64,000 nucleotides of DNA from Pantoea sp. BAV 3049. GTDB lineage: Bacteria > Pseudomonadota > Gammaproteobacteria > Enterobacterales > Enterobacteriaceae. The notes below the pieces were generated by a model that saw nothing but the letters and a program-made list of their open reading frames with translations, had not been told where the DNA came from and made no database searches. The stretch lies in contig NZ_WHOY01000031.1 in the NCBI RefSeq assembly GCF_009765445.1, forward strand, positions 3,815,606-3,879,605, given 5' to 3'. Both the position numbers and the translations under genes were made by a program. How positions within the stretch are numbered: the stretch's first letter is position 1; every line of letters begins with the position of its first letter. Shown piece after piece: positions 1 to 10,018 of the stretch.

Positions 1-930
1 CGGGCGCTGGGGCTGAGCCTGGAAGACATCAACGACACGCTCTCCACGGCGTGGGGTTCCAGCTATGTGAACCAGTTCATCTACAACGGCCGCGTGAAGA
101 AGGTCTATCTGCAGGGCAACGCCGGTTCCCGCGTGACGCCGGAAGATCTCAACAAATGGTACTTCCGTAACTCGAGCGGCGATATGGTGCCGTTCTCCGC
201 CTTCGGCAGCGGCAAGTGGGAATACGGTTCGCCGCGCTATGAACGCTTTAACGGCGTCTCGGCGGTGGAAATCATGGGTTCTCCGGCGCAGGGCTACAGC
301 TCGGGTGAAGCGGTACAGGCGGTGAATGAGATTGCCACTAAGCTGCCGAAAGGCTTCAGGGTTCAGTGGCACGGCCTGTCGTATGAAGAGCAGACTTCCG
401 GTTCACAAACCCCGGCGCTGTACTCCATCTCGATTCTGGTGGTGTTCCTGTGCCTGGCTGCGCTGTATGAGAGTTGGTCGATTCCGTTCTCGGTAATCCT
501 GGTGGTGCCGCTGGGGGTTCTCGGGACGATCCTTGCCGTGCTGATGCGTGGGCTGGAAAACGATGTGTTCTTCCAGGTGGGGCTGCTGACCACCGTCGGG
601 CTGGCGGCGAAAAACGCCATCCTGATTGTTGAATTCGCCAAAGAGCTGCATGAGAGAGAGGGCAAGGGGCTGGTGGAGGCTGCCATGGAAGCCGCAAGAC
701 TGCGTATCCGTCCGATCATCATGACCTCAATGGCCTTCGTGCTGGGCGTGGTGCCGCTGACCATTTCTCATGGTGCGGGCGCGGGCAGCCAGCACTCAAT
801 CGGTACGGCAGTGGTCGGCGGGATGATTACCGCCACCTTCCTCGCCATCTTCTTTGTGCCGATGTTTTACGTTGTGGTGGCCCAGCGCTTCTCCGGCAAG
901 AAAAAAACAAAAACTGAGGTGAAAGACTGA
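1..930 (+). CDS. AcrB-type RND multidrug efflux transporter, C-terminal part (5' end outside window)
   Basis: The frame is open from the first base, so this is the C-terminal 309 residues or so of an inner-membrane proton/drug antiporter of the HAE-1 RND family (AcrB/AcrD/MexB type). It shows the conserved [15 protein letters not shown] segment, the periplasmic MVPFSAF stretch, then the last membrane block with [36 protein letters not shown] and RPIIMTS. The tail is basic ([12 protein letters not shown]). Such pumps take drugs from the periplasm and outer leaflet and work as trimers with a membrane fusion protein and an outer-membrane channel. The GTG at 67 is internal, not a start. Its TGA overlaps the ATG of the next gene by one base, so the two are co-transcribed. 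The fusion protein, if present, lies upstream of the window. The family is sure; the exact orthologue is not. Confidence 0.93.
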   Translation, partial: RALGLSLEDINDTLSTAWGSSYVNQFIYNGRVKKVYLQGNAGSRVTPEDLNKWYFRNSSGDMVPFSAFGSGKWEYGSPRYERFNGVSAVEIMGSPAQGYSSGEAVQAVNEIATKLPKGFRVQWHGLSYEEQTSGSQTPALYSISILVVFLCLAALYESWSIPFSVILVVPLGVLGTILAVLMRGLENDVFFQVGLLTTVGLAAKNAILIVEFAKELHEREGKGLVEAAMEAARLRIRPIIMTSMAFVLGVVPLTISHGAGAGSQHSIGTAVVGGMITATFLAIFFVPMFYVVVAQRFSGKKKTKTEVKD

Positions 931-2339
931 TGCACAAGACTCATTCACTGGCACTGCTGCCGCTGGCAATGATACTGGTTCTGAGCGGCTGTACCATGGA
1001 GCCGAAATATCAGCGTCCTGCGTTGCCGGTGGCGGCGCACTATGACCAGCAGGGGAAGGAGACGGCGGGCAATGGTGCGGATATCAGCTGGCAGAATTTC
1101 TTCACCGATCCGGTGATGCACAAGCTGATTGCCATGTCGCTTGCGAATAACCGTGACCTGCGGGTGGCGGCGCTGAACGTCGATGTGGCTCGTTCACAGG
1201 TGCAGATCGACCGGGCAGCATTGCTGCCTTCCATCAGTGCAAGCGGCTCGGAAACGGCCGCTCATATTCCTGGCAACCTGTATAACACCGCTTCGACCGG
1301 CCCGATCACCTACCATGAGTTCAACACCAGCCTGGGCGTCAGTGCCTGGGAGCTGGACTTCTTTGGCCGTTTGCGCAGCCTGCGCGATCGGGCTCTGGAG
1401 AGTTATCTGGCTACAGCAGCCACTCAGCGGGCGACGCAAATCAGCCTGATCTCCGAAGTGGCTTCCAGCTACCTGTCGCTGTGTGCCGATAACGAGCTGC
1501 TGAAGCTGGCGCAGGACACGGTGAAGAGCCAGCAGGACTCTTACAACCTGACCAAACGCAGCTTCGATGGCGGCGTCAGCAGCGAGCAGGATCTGGTGCA
1601 GGCAGAGACCTCTGTGCGCACCGCACAGGCCGATGTGGCAACCTACACCCGCCAGGTACGGCAGGATGTCGATGCGTTGGCCCTGCTGGTTGGCACCAAC
1701 CTGCCCGCGGATATACTGGCCAACGCGAAGCTGGATAAAGAGTGGCATTTCCCGGCGACGCCAGCCGGGTTGCCGTCCGATTTGCTGACCCGCCGCCCGG
1801 ATATTATTGCTGCAGAGCATACCCTGAAAGCAGCCAACGCCAACATTGGCGCGGCGCGTGCGGCATTCTTCCCAAGTATCAGCCTGACGGCCTCCGGCGG
1901 TTCAACCTCCAGCAGCCTGGGCCATTTGCTGGAAGGCGGCACCGCAGCCTGGTCATTTGGGCCAGGTATCAATCTGCCCATCTTTGACGGTGGAGTGAAC
2001 TCGGCTAATCTTGATATCGCTCACCTGCAGAAACGCATTGAAATTGCTGACTATGAGAAGTCGATTCAGACCGCGTTCAAAGAAGTGGGTGATGCGCTGG
2101 CCGGTCAGGATACCTATAAGGATGAGCTAACCGCGCGCCTGCAGGATGAACAGGCAAACCAGAAGAACTACGACTTTGCCCATATCCGCTATCAGGAGGG
2201 AGTGGACAATTATCTGAATGTGCTGGTGGCGCAGCGATCGCTGTATGCCGCACAGCAGTCGCTCATAACCACTCAGTTAGGGCAGTTGAACCAGCAAATA
2301 ACACTGTATAAAGCGCTGGGTGGTGGATGGAAATCATGA
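930..2339 (+). CDS. NodT/OprM-family outer-membrane efflux lipoprotein (first copy)
   Basis: This 469-residue protein begins with a lipoprotein signal (LVLSGC, lipidation at the Cys near residue 21) followed by the typical EPKYQRP sequence. It carries two outer-membrane efflux repeats, with conserved WELDFFGRLRSLRD near residue 140 and LLTRRPDI and NIGAARAAFFPSISLTASGG near residues 285-325. It forms the trimeric channel that takes substrate from the RND pump across the outer membrane. The start at 930 has a GAGGTGA ribosome site at the right distance and overlaps the pump stop codon by one base, so it belongs to that pump. A strong terminator lies about 75 bases downstream and separates this unit from the mdt operon. 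Which substrates it exports cannot be read from the sequence. Confidence 0.92.
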   Translation: MHKTHSLALLPLAMILVLSGCTMEPKYQRPALPVAAHYDQQGKETAGNGADISWQNFFTDPVMHKLIAMSLANNRDLRVAALNVDVARSQVQIDRAALLPSISASGSETAAHIPGNLYNTASTGPITYHEFNTSLGVSAWELDFFGRLRSLRDRALESYLATAATQRATQISLISEVASSYLSLCADNELLKLAQDTVKSQQDSYNLTKRSFDGGVSSEQDLVQAETSVRTAQADVATYTRQVRQDVDALALLVGTNLPADILANAKLDKEWHFPATPAGLPSDLLTRRPDIIAAEHTLKAANANIGAARAAFFPSISLTASGGSTSSSLGHLLEGGTAAWSFGPGINLPIFDGGVNSANLDIAHLQKRIEIADYEKSIQTAFKEVGDALAGQDTYKDELTARLQDEQANQKNYDFAHIRYQEGVDNYLNVLVAQRSLYAAQQSLITTQLGQLNQQITLYKALGGGWKS

Positions 2340-2413
2340 TTGGCAGACAATGATTAACGAAATCCTTACGTTATGAGGATGGAAATTAATCAGCGTGCTC
2401 AATCATAATAGCT

Positions 2414-2443
2414 TCAGGCCAGTTTTTGCTGGCCTGACTTTTT
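2414..2443 (+). terminator. intrinsic terminator of the AcrB/OprM-type operon
   Basis: A perfect 9-bp stem (TCAGGCCAG at 2414-2422 with CTGGCCTGA at 2429-2437), a 6-base loop and a CTTTTT tail. It ends the upstream pump operon. It also shows that the mdtA frame, open from a GTG at 2395, cannot start there, because the hairpin lies inside that extension. Confidence 0.9.
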
Positions 2444-2496
2444 CAGGTGGTTGCGAACTGCTTGTCTTTTTACTTCACTTGACTCAACAGAGCCTC

Positions 2497-3735
2497 ATGA
2501 CCCTATCGACTGCGAAAACCTCACCTTCACTGCGTAAGAAAATCCTTCTTCTGATCCTGGTTATTATCGTGGCGCTTCTGATCTGGCGTTTCTGGCCGCA
2601 TGGCTCTGCCGGACCGCAGGGTGCAGGCGGGCCGCCGGGTGGGGGAAGAGCACATGGTGGACCCGGTGGCATGATGATGTCAGGCCCCACGCCGGTTCAC
2701 GCCGGAGAGGTGACCACCGCAGACGTGCCGGTGTATCTGACCGCGCTGGGTACGGTGATCCCGAATGCCACGGTAACGGTAACCAGCCGGGTGGACGGAC
2801 AACTGATGAAGGTCTATTTCACCGAAGGGCAGAAGGTAGAAGCCGGGCAGCTGCTGGCGCAGATTGACCCGCGCAGTTATCAGGCAACCCTGGCACAGTA
2901 TCAGGGCGATCTGAACCAGAATCAGGCACAGCTGAAAAGTGCCGAACTGACGCTGTCCCGCTACCGCAAGCTGTTTGCGCAGGACTCGTTATCCCGCCAG
3001 GATCTGGACACGCAGATTGCCACCGTTGGCCAGTACCGCGGCGCGATCAAAGCCGAACAGGCCCAGATTGATGCGGCGAAGCTGAACATTGATTTTGCCC
3101 GCGTCACTTCGCCAATCTCCGGCCGCGCCGGTCTGCGCCTGGTGGATGCCGGTAACATGGTGCACTCTACTGACACCACCGGCATCGTCACAATTACTCA
3201 GACGCAGCCCGCTGCGGTAACTTTCAGCGTGCCGCAGAGCAACATCTCCACGCTGGTCAGGGCGCTGCATAACGGCCAGAGCCTGCCCGCCACTGCTTTT
3301 GATCAGGACGGCAGCAAAGAGCTTGCTCAGGGCAGGGTGCAGTTTATCAGCAATCAGATCGACACCAGCACCGGGACGGTAGAGCTGAAAGCGCTGTTCG
3401 ATAATCAGGATGAGGCGCTGTATCCGAATCAGTTTGTCAATCTGCGGCTGCAAACCGGCACGCTGAACCAGGCGACGGTGATCCCTGCCCAGGCGCTGCA
3501 ACTGAGCAGTGACGGCAGCTTTGTCTACGTTATTAACAAAGACCAGACGGTGTCGCGTAAAGCGGTGAAAACCGGTCCGGCACTGGGTGATACTCAGCAG
3601 TCGATTCTTGAAGGCGTGACCGCTGGCGAGCAGGTGGTGACGGAAGGGATCGACCGTCTCAGCGACGGCAGCAAAGTGTCGGTGGTGACCGCCTCTGAAA
3701 CCAAAGCGGCCAGCGGGAAACCGAAAGCGCAATGA
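2497..3735 (+). CDS. mdtA: MdtA-like periplasmic membrane fusion protein of an RND pump
   Basis: The adaptor of the MdtABC multidrug pump joins the inner-membrane MdtB/MdtC heterotrimer to the outer-membrane channel. With the ATG at 2497 it has 412 residues, close to E. coli MdtA. There is a basic N-terminus, one membrane anchor ([17 protein letters not shown]), then a Gly/Pro/Met-rich linker. The lipoyl/barrel-sandwich halves follow ([30 protein letters not shown] and the later [16 protein letters not shown]-type half, here [20 protein letters not shown]), with the alpha-hairpin between them and a beta-barrel domain at the end. The longer frame from GTG 2395 crosses a terminator, so I reject it. 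The ribosome site before 2497 is weak (CAGAGCC). The stop codon overlaps the mdtB start (ATGA). No BaeR site could be identified with confidence. Confidence 0.9.
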   Translation: MTLSTAKTSPSLRKKILLLILVIIVALLIWRFWPHGSAGPQGAGGPPGGGRAHGGPGGMMMSGPTPVHAGEVTTADVPVYLTALGTVIPNATVTVTSRVDGQLMKVYFTEGQKVEAGQLLAQIDPRSYQATLAQYQGDLNQNQAQLKSAELTLSRYRKLFAQDSLSRQDLDTQIATVGQYRGAIKAEQAQIDAAKLNIDFARVTSPISGRAGLRLVDAGNMVHSTDTTGIVTITQTQPAAVTFSVPQSNISTLVRALHNGQSLPATAFDQDGSKELAQGRVQFISNQIDTSTGTVELKALFDNQDEALYPNQFVNLRLQTGTLNQATVIPAQALQLSSDGSFVYVINKDQTVSRKAVKTGPALGDTQQSILEGVTAGEQVVTEGIDRLSDGSKVSVVTASETKAASGKPKAQ

Positions 3736-6700
3736 ATCCTTCCCGCATTTTTATAGAGCGTCCGGTCGCCACCATCCTGCTGATGATTGGCGTATTGATC
3801 TCCGGTATTTTTGCCTACCGCTTCCTCTCCACCTCGGCGCTGCCGCAGGTGGACTATCCGACCATTCAGGTCACCACTCTCTATCCGGGCGCAAGTCCGG
3901 ACGTGATGGCTTCATCGGTCACCGCGCCGCTGGAACGGCAGCTCGGACAGATGGCGGGCTTAAGCCAGATGGCCTCCAGCAGCTCCAGCGGGTCCTCGGT
4001 GATTACCCTGAAATTCTCGCTCGATCTGTCGCTGGATGTTGCCGAACAGGAAGTGCAGGCAGCGATCAACGCTGCGGACAGCCTGTTGCCAAACGATTTG
4101 CCCAATCCGCCAACCTATAAAAAAGTGAACCCGGCGGATACGGCAGTGATCACCCTGGCAGCCAGTTCCGATACCTTGCCGCTGATTAAAGTGCAGGACC
4201 TGGTGAATACCCGCATTGCGCTGAAGCTGTCGCAAATCTCAGGCGTCGGGATGGTGACGCTGGCGGGCGGTCATCAGCCGGCGATCCGCGTGCAGATGGA
4301 CCCGAAAGCGCTGGCGGCGCATGGGCTGACGCTGGAAGACGTCAATACGTTAATCAGCAACAGCAACGTTAACGGTTCAAAAGGCGGTTTTGACGGCAAG
4401 TATCACTCCGTCACTATTGATGCCAACGATCAGTTGCGCACCGCTGACGAGTACGGCAACCTGATCCTGACTTATCAGAACGGCGCGGCGCTCAGGCTGC
4501 ATGATATTGCCCATATCGAAGAAGCCGCGGAGAATACCTACCAGTCTGCCTGGGCCAACAACACTCCGGCTATTGTGATCAGCGTGCAGCGCCAGCCGGG
4601 GGCGAACGTGATTTCGGTGGTTGACGGCATCAAGGCTCAACTGCCGACGTTGCAGGCCGCGCTGCCCGATGGCGTAAAAGTGCAGATCCTCTCTGACCGC
4701 ACGCAAACTATCCGTGCCTCAATCAGCGACGTGCAGTTTGAACTGATGCTGTCGATTGCGCTGGTGGTTATGGTGACCTTTCTGTTCCTGCGCAACGTCG
4801 CCGCCACGCTGATCCCCAGCGTGGCCGTGCCGCTGTCGCTGGTGGGTACCTTTGGCGTGATGTATCTCGCCGGGTTCAGTCTGAACAACCTGTCGCTGAT
4901 GGCGCTGACCATCGCCACCGGCTTTGTCATCGATGATGCCATCGTGGTGGTGGAGAACATTTCCCGGCGGCTGGAGCAGGGCGAAACGCCGATGGAGGCC
5001 GCGCTGAAAGGCTCAGCCCAGATCGGCTTTACTATTATCTCCCTGACCTTCTCGCTGATTGCCGTGCTGATCCCGCTGCTGTTTATGGGCGATGTGGTTG
5101 GCCGCCTGTTTCGCGAGTTTGCTATCACCCTGGCGGTGTCGATTCTGGTGTCGATGCTGGTGTCGCTGACGCTCACGCCGATGCTGTGTGCTTATTTGCT
5201 GCACCATATTCCGGAGGAGCGCCAGAGCCGCTTCTACCGCAAAGGCGGCCAGTTCTTCGATAAGCTGATCGCGGGCTACGACCGCCTGCTGACCATCGTT
5301 CTCAACCATCAGCGTTTAACACTGCTGGTGGCGCTGGCGACGCTGGTGTTTACCGCACTGCTGTATGTGGTGATCCCCAAAGGCTTCTTCCCGACCCAGG
5401 ATACCGGGCTGATCCAGGGCGTCACCGTTGCCTCGCAGGATGTCTCATTCGGTGAAATGGCGAAGCGTCAGCAGCAGCTGGCGGAGATCGTACTGAAGAA
5501 CCCGGCGGTGGACAGCCTCTCCTCAACCATCGGCATTGACGGCACCAATACCAGCCTGAACAGCGGGCGCCTGCAGATTAACCTCAAGTCGTTTGACGAG
5601 CGTGATGAGCGGGCCGATAAAGTGATTGCCGAACTGAAACAGGCGACGCAGAACGTGCCGGGCATCCAGCTCTATATGCAGGCCGCACAGGATCTGACGG
5701 TCAACGATCAGGTCACGCCGGATCAGTATCAGTTCTCGCTGGATGATGCCGACAGTGAAAACCTGGTCAAGTGGTCGCCACAGCTGGTTGCCGCGCTGCA
5801 AAAGCGGCCGGAATTCAGCTCGGTGGTGAGTAATCTGCAGGATCAGGGGCAGGTCTCTTATGTTGACCTGAACCGCGATGCGGCGGCCCGCTATGGCATC
5901 ACCGCCTCTGATGTGGATACCGCGCTGTATAACGCTTTCGGTCAGCGGCTGGTGTCGACCATCTTCACCCAGTCGAATCAGTACCGCGTGGTACTGGAAG
6001 TGGCACCGAAGTATCAGCAGTCACCGGCCTCGTTTGACGATATTTATCTGGCGACGTCGAACAGCTCCGGGTCGTCAACTTCCGGCAGCAGCTCGTCGTC
6101 TTCCTCATCGTCTTCTTCGGGCAGCAGCAGTTCAACCTCATCTTCGACCAGCAGTACCCAGACCGGGATGGTGAAGCTGACCTCAATCGCCACCATCCAT
6201 CAGCGGATTGGCTCACTGGTGCATATGCGGCTGAACCAGTTCCCGGCAGTGACGATCTCTTTTAACCTGAGTAAGGGTTACTCGCTGGAAGATGCGCAGA
6301 AAGCCATAGCGGAAACCCAGCAAAGCCTGGCGCTGCCTTCCAGCATCACGCTGCGTTATCAGGGGGAAACCGAAGCGTTCCAGAGTGCCACCAGCAACAC
6401 GCTGTGGCTGATCCTCGCCGCGCTGCTGACCATGTACGTGGTGCTGGGCATTCTGTATGAAAGTTTTATCCATCCGGTGACTATTCTCTCCACGCTGCCT
6501 TCTGCGGCAGTGGGCGCACTGCTGACGCTGCTGCTGGCAGACAGTGAGTTCAGCCTGATTGCGCTGATCGGGGTGATATTGCTGATCGGCATCGTGAAAA
6601 AGAACGCGATTATGATGATCGACTTCGCGCTGGAAGCGGAGAAGAAGCAGCGCCTCAGCCCGAGGGAAGCGATCCACCAAGCCTGCCTGCTGCGCTTCCG

Positions 6701-6926
6701 GCCGATCCTGATGACCACCATGGCGGCATTGCTGGGCGCGCTGCCGCTGATGCTGGCTTCCGGCTCCGGTGCCGAGTTGCGGCAGCCGCTGGGTCTGGTG
6801 ATCGTCGGCGGGCTGATCTTCAGCCAGGTGTTGACGCTGTTCTCCACGCCGGTCATCTACCTGTGGTTTGACCGCATGGCAGAGCGTGGACGCCGCAGAA
6901 TGCGTAAAGCGGTACAGAGCAAATGA
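3732..6926 (+). CDS. mdtB: MdtB-like RND efflux transporter subunit with a serine-rich insertion
   Basis: This 1064-residue RND transporter is one of two different RND subunits in the MdtBC heterotrimer. The proton-relay pair is visible in [14 protein letters not shown] near residue 405, and the paired lysine region in [20 protein letters not shown] near residue 955. The N-terminus ([31 protein letters not shown]) is the first membrane helix. E. coli MdtB is about 1040 residues. The excess sits in a Ser/Gly/Thr-only insertion at about residues 778-813 (bases 6063-6170), in the second periplasmic porter loop just before the [10 protein letters not shown] strand. The reading frame is intact on both sides, so this is an insertion and not a frameshift. 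The gene overlaps mdtA and mdtC by four bases each, giving tight translational coupling. Confidence 0.94.
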   Translation: MNPSRIFIERPVATILLMIGVLISGIFAYRFLSTSALPQVDYPTIQVTTLYPGASPDVMASSVTAPLERQLGQMAGLSQMASSSSSGSSVITLKFSLDLSLDVAEQEVQAAINAADSLLPNDLPNPPTYKKVNPADTAVITLAASSDTLPLIKVQDLVNTRIALKLSQISGVGMVTLAGGHQPAIRVQMDPKALAAHGLTLEDVNTLISNSNVNGSKGGFDGKYHSVTIDANDQLRTADEYGNLILTYQNGAALRLHDIAHIEEAAENTYQSAWANNTPAIVISVQRQPGANVISVVDGIKAQLPTLQAALPDGVKVQILSDRTQTIRASISDVQFELMLSIALVVMVTFLFLRNVAATLIPSVAVPLSLVGTFGVMYLAGFSLNNLSLMALTIATGFVIDDAIVVVENISRRLEQGETPMEAALKGSAQIGFTIISLTFSLIAVLIPLLFMGDVVGRLFREFAITLAVSILVSMLVSLTLTPMLCAYLLHHIPEERQSRFYRKGGQFFDKLIAGYDRLLTIVLNHQRLTLLVALATLVFTALLYVVIPKGFFPTQDTGLIQGVTVASQDVSFGEMAKRQQQLAEIVLKNPAVDSLSSTIGIDGTNTSLNSGRLQINLKSFDERDERADKVIAELKQATQNVPGIQLYMQAAQDLTVNDQVTPDQYQFSLDDADSENLVKWSPQLVAALQKRPEFSSVVSNLQDQGQVSYVDLNRDAAARYGITASDVDTALYNAFGQRLVSTIFTQSNQYRVVLEVAPKYQQSPASFDDIYLATSNSSGSSTSGSSSSSSSSSSSGSSSSTSSSTSSTQTGMVKLTSIATIHQRIGSLVHMRLNQFPAVTISFNLSKGYSLEDAQKAIAETQQSLALPSSITLRYQGETEAFQSATSNTLWLILAALLTMYVVLGILYESFIHPVTILSTLPSAAVGALLTLLLADSEFSLIALIGVILLIGIVKKNAIMMIDFALEAEKKQRLSPREAIHQACLLRFRPILMTTMAALLGALPLMLASGSGAELRQPLGLVIVGGLIFSQVLTLFSTPVIYLWFDRMAERGRRRMRKAVQSK

Positions 6927-9900
6927 CGCGCCTGTTTATTTTCCGGCCTGTCGCCACGCTGCTGTTGACGCTGGCTTTGCTGCTGCTGGGCGCGCTGGGC
7001 TACCGTTTGCTGCCGGTGGCTCCGCTGCCGCAGGTGGATTTCCCGACCATTATGGTCTCCGCCAAACTGGCAGGAGCCAGTCCGGAGACGATGGCGGCCA
7101 CGGTCGCCACGCCACTGGAACGCTCGTTGGGGGAAATCGCCGGGATCACCGAGATGACCTCCAGCAGCTCGCAGGGGTCGAGCAATATTATTTTGCAGTT
7201 CGATCTTAACCGTGACATTAACGGGGCGGCGCGCGATGTGCAGGCGGCGATCAACGCGGCCCGTAGTCTGCTGCCGAGCAGCATGGCCTCGCTGCCGACC
7301 TACCGTAAGGCTAACCCATCCGATGCGCCGATTGTGATGCTGGCGCTGACATCGGACACCCGCTCCAAAGGCTATCTGTACGATCTGGCCGACAGTAAAA
7401 TTGACCAGAAGATCGCTCAGGTTCAGGGCGTGGGTGATGTGTCGCTGATGGGCAGTGCGCTGCCTGCGGTCAGGATCGACCTGCAGCCACAGATGTTGAC
7501 CCACTTCGGCGTGTCGCTGGATACGGTGCGCGAAGCTATTGCCAACAGCACCACCAATCTGCCGAAAGGGATGCTGCAGGGCGGTAAGCAGTCCTGGGTG
7601 GTGGACAGCAACGGCCAGCTGGAGCAGGCCAGTCAGTACCGTAATCTGGTGGTCAGCTATCAGAACGGTAAGGCCATTCATCTCAGCGATGTTGCCACCG
7701 TGTATGACTCGGTAGAGGACAAATACAACGTCGGCTACTACAACGGTACGCCTTCGGTAATGATCGGCGTGACCCGGCAGGCCGGGGCGAACATGCTGGA
7801 AACCATCGATGCGATCAAGGCGCAGCTTCCGGCGCTGGAAAAAGATCTGCCGGGCGATGTGGCCCTGAAAATCGTTGTTGACCGCTCGCCGAATGTTCGT
7901 GCTTCGTTGTATGACACCGAAGAGACGCTGCTGGTGGCAATGCTGCTGGTGATTGGTGTGGTGTTCGTTTTTCTGCGGAACGCTCAGGCGGTGCTGATCC
8001 CCGCCCTGGCCCTGCCGGTCTCGCTGATTGGCACCTGTGCGGTGATGTACATTCTCGGCTACAGCCTGGACAACCTGTCGCTGATGGCGCTGATTATCGC
8101 CACCGGTTTCGTGGTGGATGATGCCATCGTGGTACTGGAAAATATCACCCGTTATATCGAAGAGGGGCTGAGTCCGGTTCGCGCCTCGCTGAAAGGGGCG
8201 CAGGAGGTCAGCTTCACCGTGCTGTCGATGACCCTCTCGCTGGTCGCCGTCTTTATCCCGATTCTGCTGATGGGCAGTATTGTTGGGCGACTGTTCCGTG
8301 AGTTTGCGGTAACGCTGACGGTATCGCTGATCATTTCGATGCTGGTTTCCCTGAGCCTGACGCCGATGCTCTGTTCACGGTTGCTGAAGCGCAAGCCGGA
8401 AGTGACCAGACGGGCGCATCCTGTTTATCAGTGGATTGAAAACGGCCTGAACCGCTTGCTGGCAGCCTATTCTTCCGCGTTGGGTTGGGTGATGCGCCAT
8501 CAGCGGCTGACGCTGTTCAGCCTGATCCTGACGGTGGTCCTCAACCTGTTCCTCTACTCGGTGGTGCAGAAAGGGTTCTTCCCGAACCAGGATACCGGGT
8601 TGCTGATGGGGGCGCTGCGCGCCGATCAGAATATCTCCTTCCAGGCGATGGAACCGAAGCTCAGACAGTTTGCCAAAATGATCGGCCAGGATCCGGCGGT
8701 GGATGGCGTGATGGCCTCAATGGGCAGCGGTATGTTTGGCTCACGTAACACCGCCAACTTCTTTGTCCATCTGAAGGATTACGACAAACGTGATGCGACG
8801 GCGACCGAAGTCGCCAATCGCCTGAGCGGGAAGGCCATGAACGTGCCGGGAGTGCAGCTGTTCCTGATGGCTGCGCAGGATATTCATATCGGCGGACGTA
8901 GCGCCAACGCCAGCTATCAGTACAGCCTGCAGGCCGACGATCTGGACACGCTGCGCATCTGGACGCCGAAGGTGAAAGCGGCGCTTGAAGCCATTCCGCA
9001 GCTGACCAGCGTGGACTCTGATTCACAGACTGGCGGTCAGGAAGTGATGATTAACATTGACCGCGACCGCGCCCGACGACTGGGCGTTGACGTCAACATG
9101 CTGGATACGCTGCTGAATAACGCCTTTGCCCAGCGTCAGGTGGCGACGCTGTATAAGACGCTGAATCAGTATCACGTGGTGATGTCGCTGCAGGATTCCT
9201 ATACCAGTGACCCGGATATGCTGAACAAAATGTTCGTGGTCAATGATTCCGGCAATCAGATCCCGCTCTCCGCCTTTGCCTCCTTCAGCGGGGCGAATGC
9301 GCCGCTGTCCGTTGCGCATCAGGGACAGTCGGCGACCAGCACCATTGCGTTTAATCTGGCGGATGGCGTGTCGCTGGAACAGGCGTCGGCGTTGATTAAA
9401 AACGCCATGGCGAAAATCGCGCTGCCGGATACCATTCAGGCTGGCTTCCAGGGCACGGCGAAGGCCTTTGCCGACCTGTCGGCTTCCATGCCGTGGCTGA
9501 TCCTGGCGGCGCTGGCGGCGGTCTATATCGTGCTGGGGGTGTTGTATGAAAGCTATATTCATCCGCTGACCATTCTTTCCACGCTGCCTTCGGCGGGTGT
9601 CGGGGCACTGTTGTTGTTGCTGTTGACCAATACCCAACTGACGGTGATCGCACTGATCGGCATCCTGCTGCTGATCGGCATCGTGAAGAAAAACGCCATT
9701 ATGATGATCGACTTTGCACTGGCGGCTGAACGTAAGCAGGGATTAACGCCGCAGCAGGCGATCACCCAGGCCTGCCTGATGCGCTTCCGCCCGATTATGA
9801 TGACTACCCTGGCAGCCTTCTTCGGTGCACTGCCGCTGGCGCTGGGCAGCGGTGGCGATGCCGATCTGCGCAGCCCGCTGGGCCTGGCGATTGCCGGTGG

Positions 9901-10015
9901 CCTGGCGCTGAGCCAGCTGTTAACCCTGTTCACCACGCCGGTGGTGTACCTCTATCTTGATCGGGCCAGCCGGGCGACAAAACGTCAGTGGGCCCGCCTG
10001 CGTCATGTTGAATAA
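6923..10015 (+). CDS. mdtC: MdtC-like RND efflux transporter subunit
   Basis: The second RND subunit of the MdtBC pump, 1030 residues, has the same fold as MdtB but no serine insertion. It shows the acidic proton-relay pair ([19 protein letters not shown]), [24 protein letters not shown] and [22 protein letters not shown] with the membrane lysine. In E. coli the functional pump is MdtB2C1. MdtC carries most of the drug-binding role and MdtB most of the proton translocation; that assignment is known from E. coli and only inferred here. It starts on the ATGA overlap with mdtB and is followed three bases later by an outer-membrane channel gene, so all four parts are made from one message. Confidence 0.94.
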   Translation: MTRLFIFRPVATLLLTLALLLLGALGYRLLPVAPLPQVDFPTIMVSAKLAGASPETMAATVATPLERSLGEIAGITEMTSSSSQGSSNIILQFDLNRDINGAARDVQAAINAARSLLPSSMASLPTYRKANPSDAPIVMLALTSDTRSKGYLYDLADSKIDQKIAQVQGVGDVSLMGSALPAVRIDLQPQMLTHFGVSLDTVREAIANSTTNLPKGMLQGGKQSWVVDSNGQLEQASQYRNLVVSYQNGKAIHLSDVATVYDSVEDKYNVGYYNGTPSVMIGVTRQAGANMLETIDAIKAQLPALEKDLPGDVALKIVVDRSPNVRASLYDTEETLLVAMLLVIGVVFVFLRNAQAVLIPALALPVSLIGTCAVMYILGYSLDNLSLMALIIATGFVVDDAIVVLENITRYIEEGLSPVRASLKGAQEVSFTVLSMTLSLVAVFIPILLMGSIVGRLFREFAVTLTVSLIISMLVSLSLTPMLCSRLLKRKPEVTRRAHPVYQWIENGLNRLLAAYSSALGWVMRHQRLTLFSLILTVVLNLFLYSVVQKGFFPNQDTGLLMGALRADQNISFQAMEPKLRQFAKMIGQDPAVDGVMASMGSGMFGSRNTANFFVHLKDYDKRDATATEVANRLSGKAMNVPGVQLFLMAAQDIHIGGRSANASYQYSLQADDLDTLRIWTPKVKAALEAIPQLTSVDSDSQTGGQEVMINIDRDRARRLGVDVNMLDTLLNNAFAQRQVATLYKTLNQYHVVMSLQDSYTSDPDMLNKMFVVNDSGNQIPLSAFASFSGANAPLSVAHQGQSATSTIAFNLADGVSLEQASALIKNAMAKIALPDTIQAGFQGTAKAFADLSASMPWLILAALAAVYIVLGVLYESYIHPLTILSTLPSAGVGALLLLLLTNTQLTVIALIGILLLIGIVKKNAIMMIDFALAAERKQGLTPQQAITQACLMRFRPIMMTTLAAFFGALPLALGSGGDADLRSPLGLAIAGGLALSQLLTLFTTPVVYLYLDRASRATKRQWARLRHVE

Positions 10016-10018
10016 AAG

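Noticed and set aside
2989-3732. Long minus-strand open frame opposite mdtA (247 codons)
   Set aside because: It is a shadow of the GC-rich mdtA codons; composition is Arg/Gln/His-rich, with no ribosome site and no recognisable domain.
6063-6170. Frameshift or sequencing slip in mdtB
   Set aside because: The frame is intact on both sides, the serine codons are mixed, and the conserved porter strand resumes directly after it.
6857-7681. 274-codon minus-strand frame opposite mdtC
   Set aside because: Antisense shadow of an RND gene, rich in Gln, Arg and His, with no family motif.
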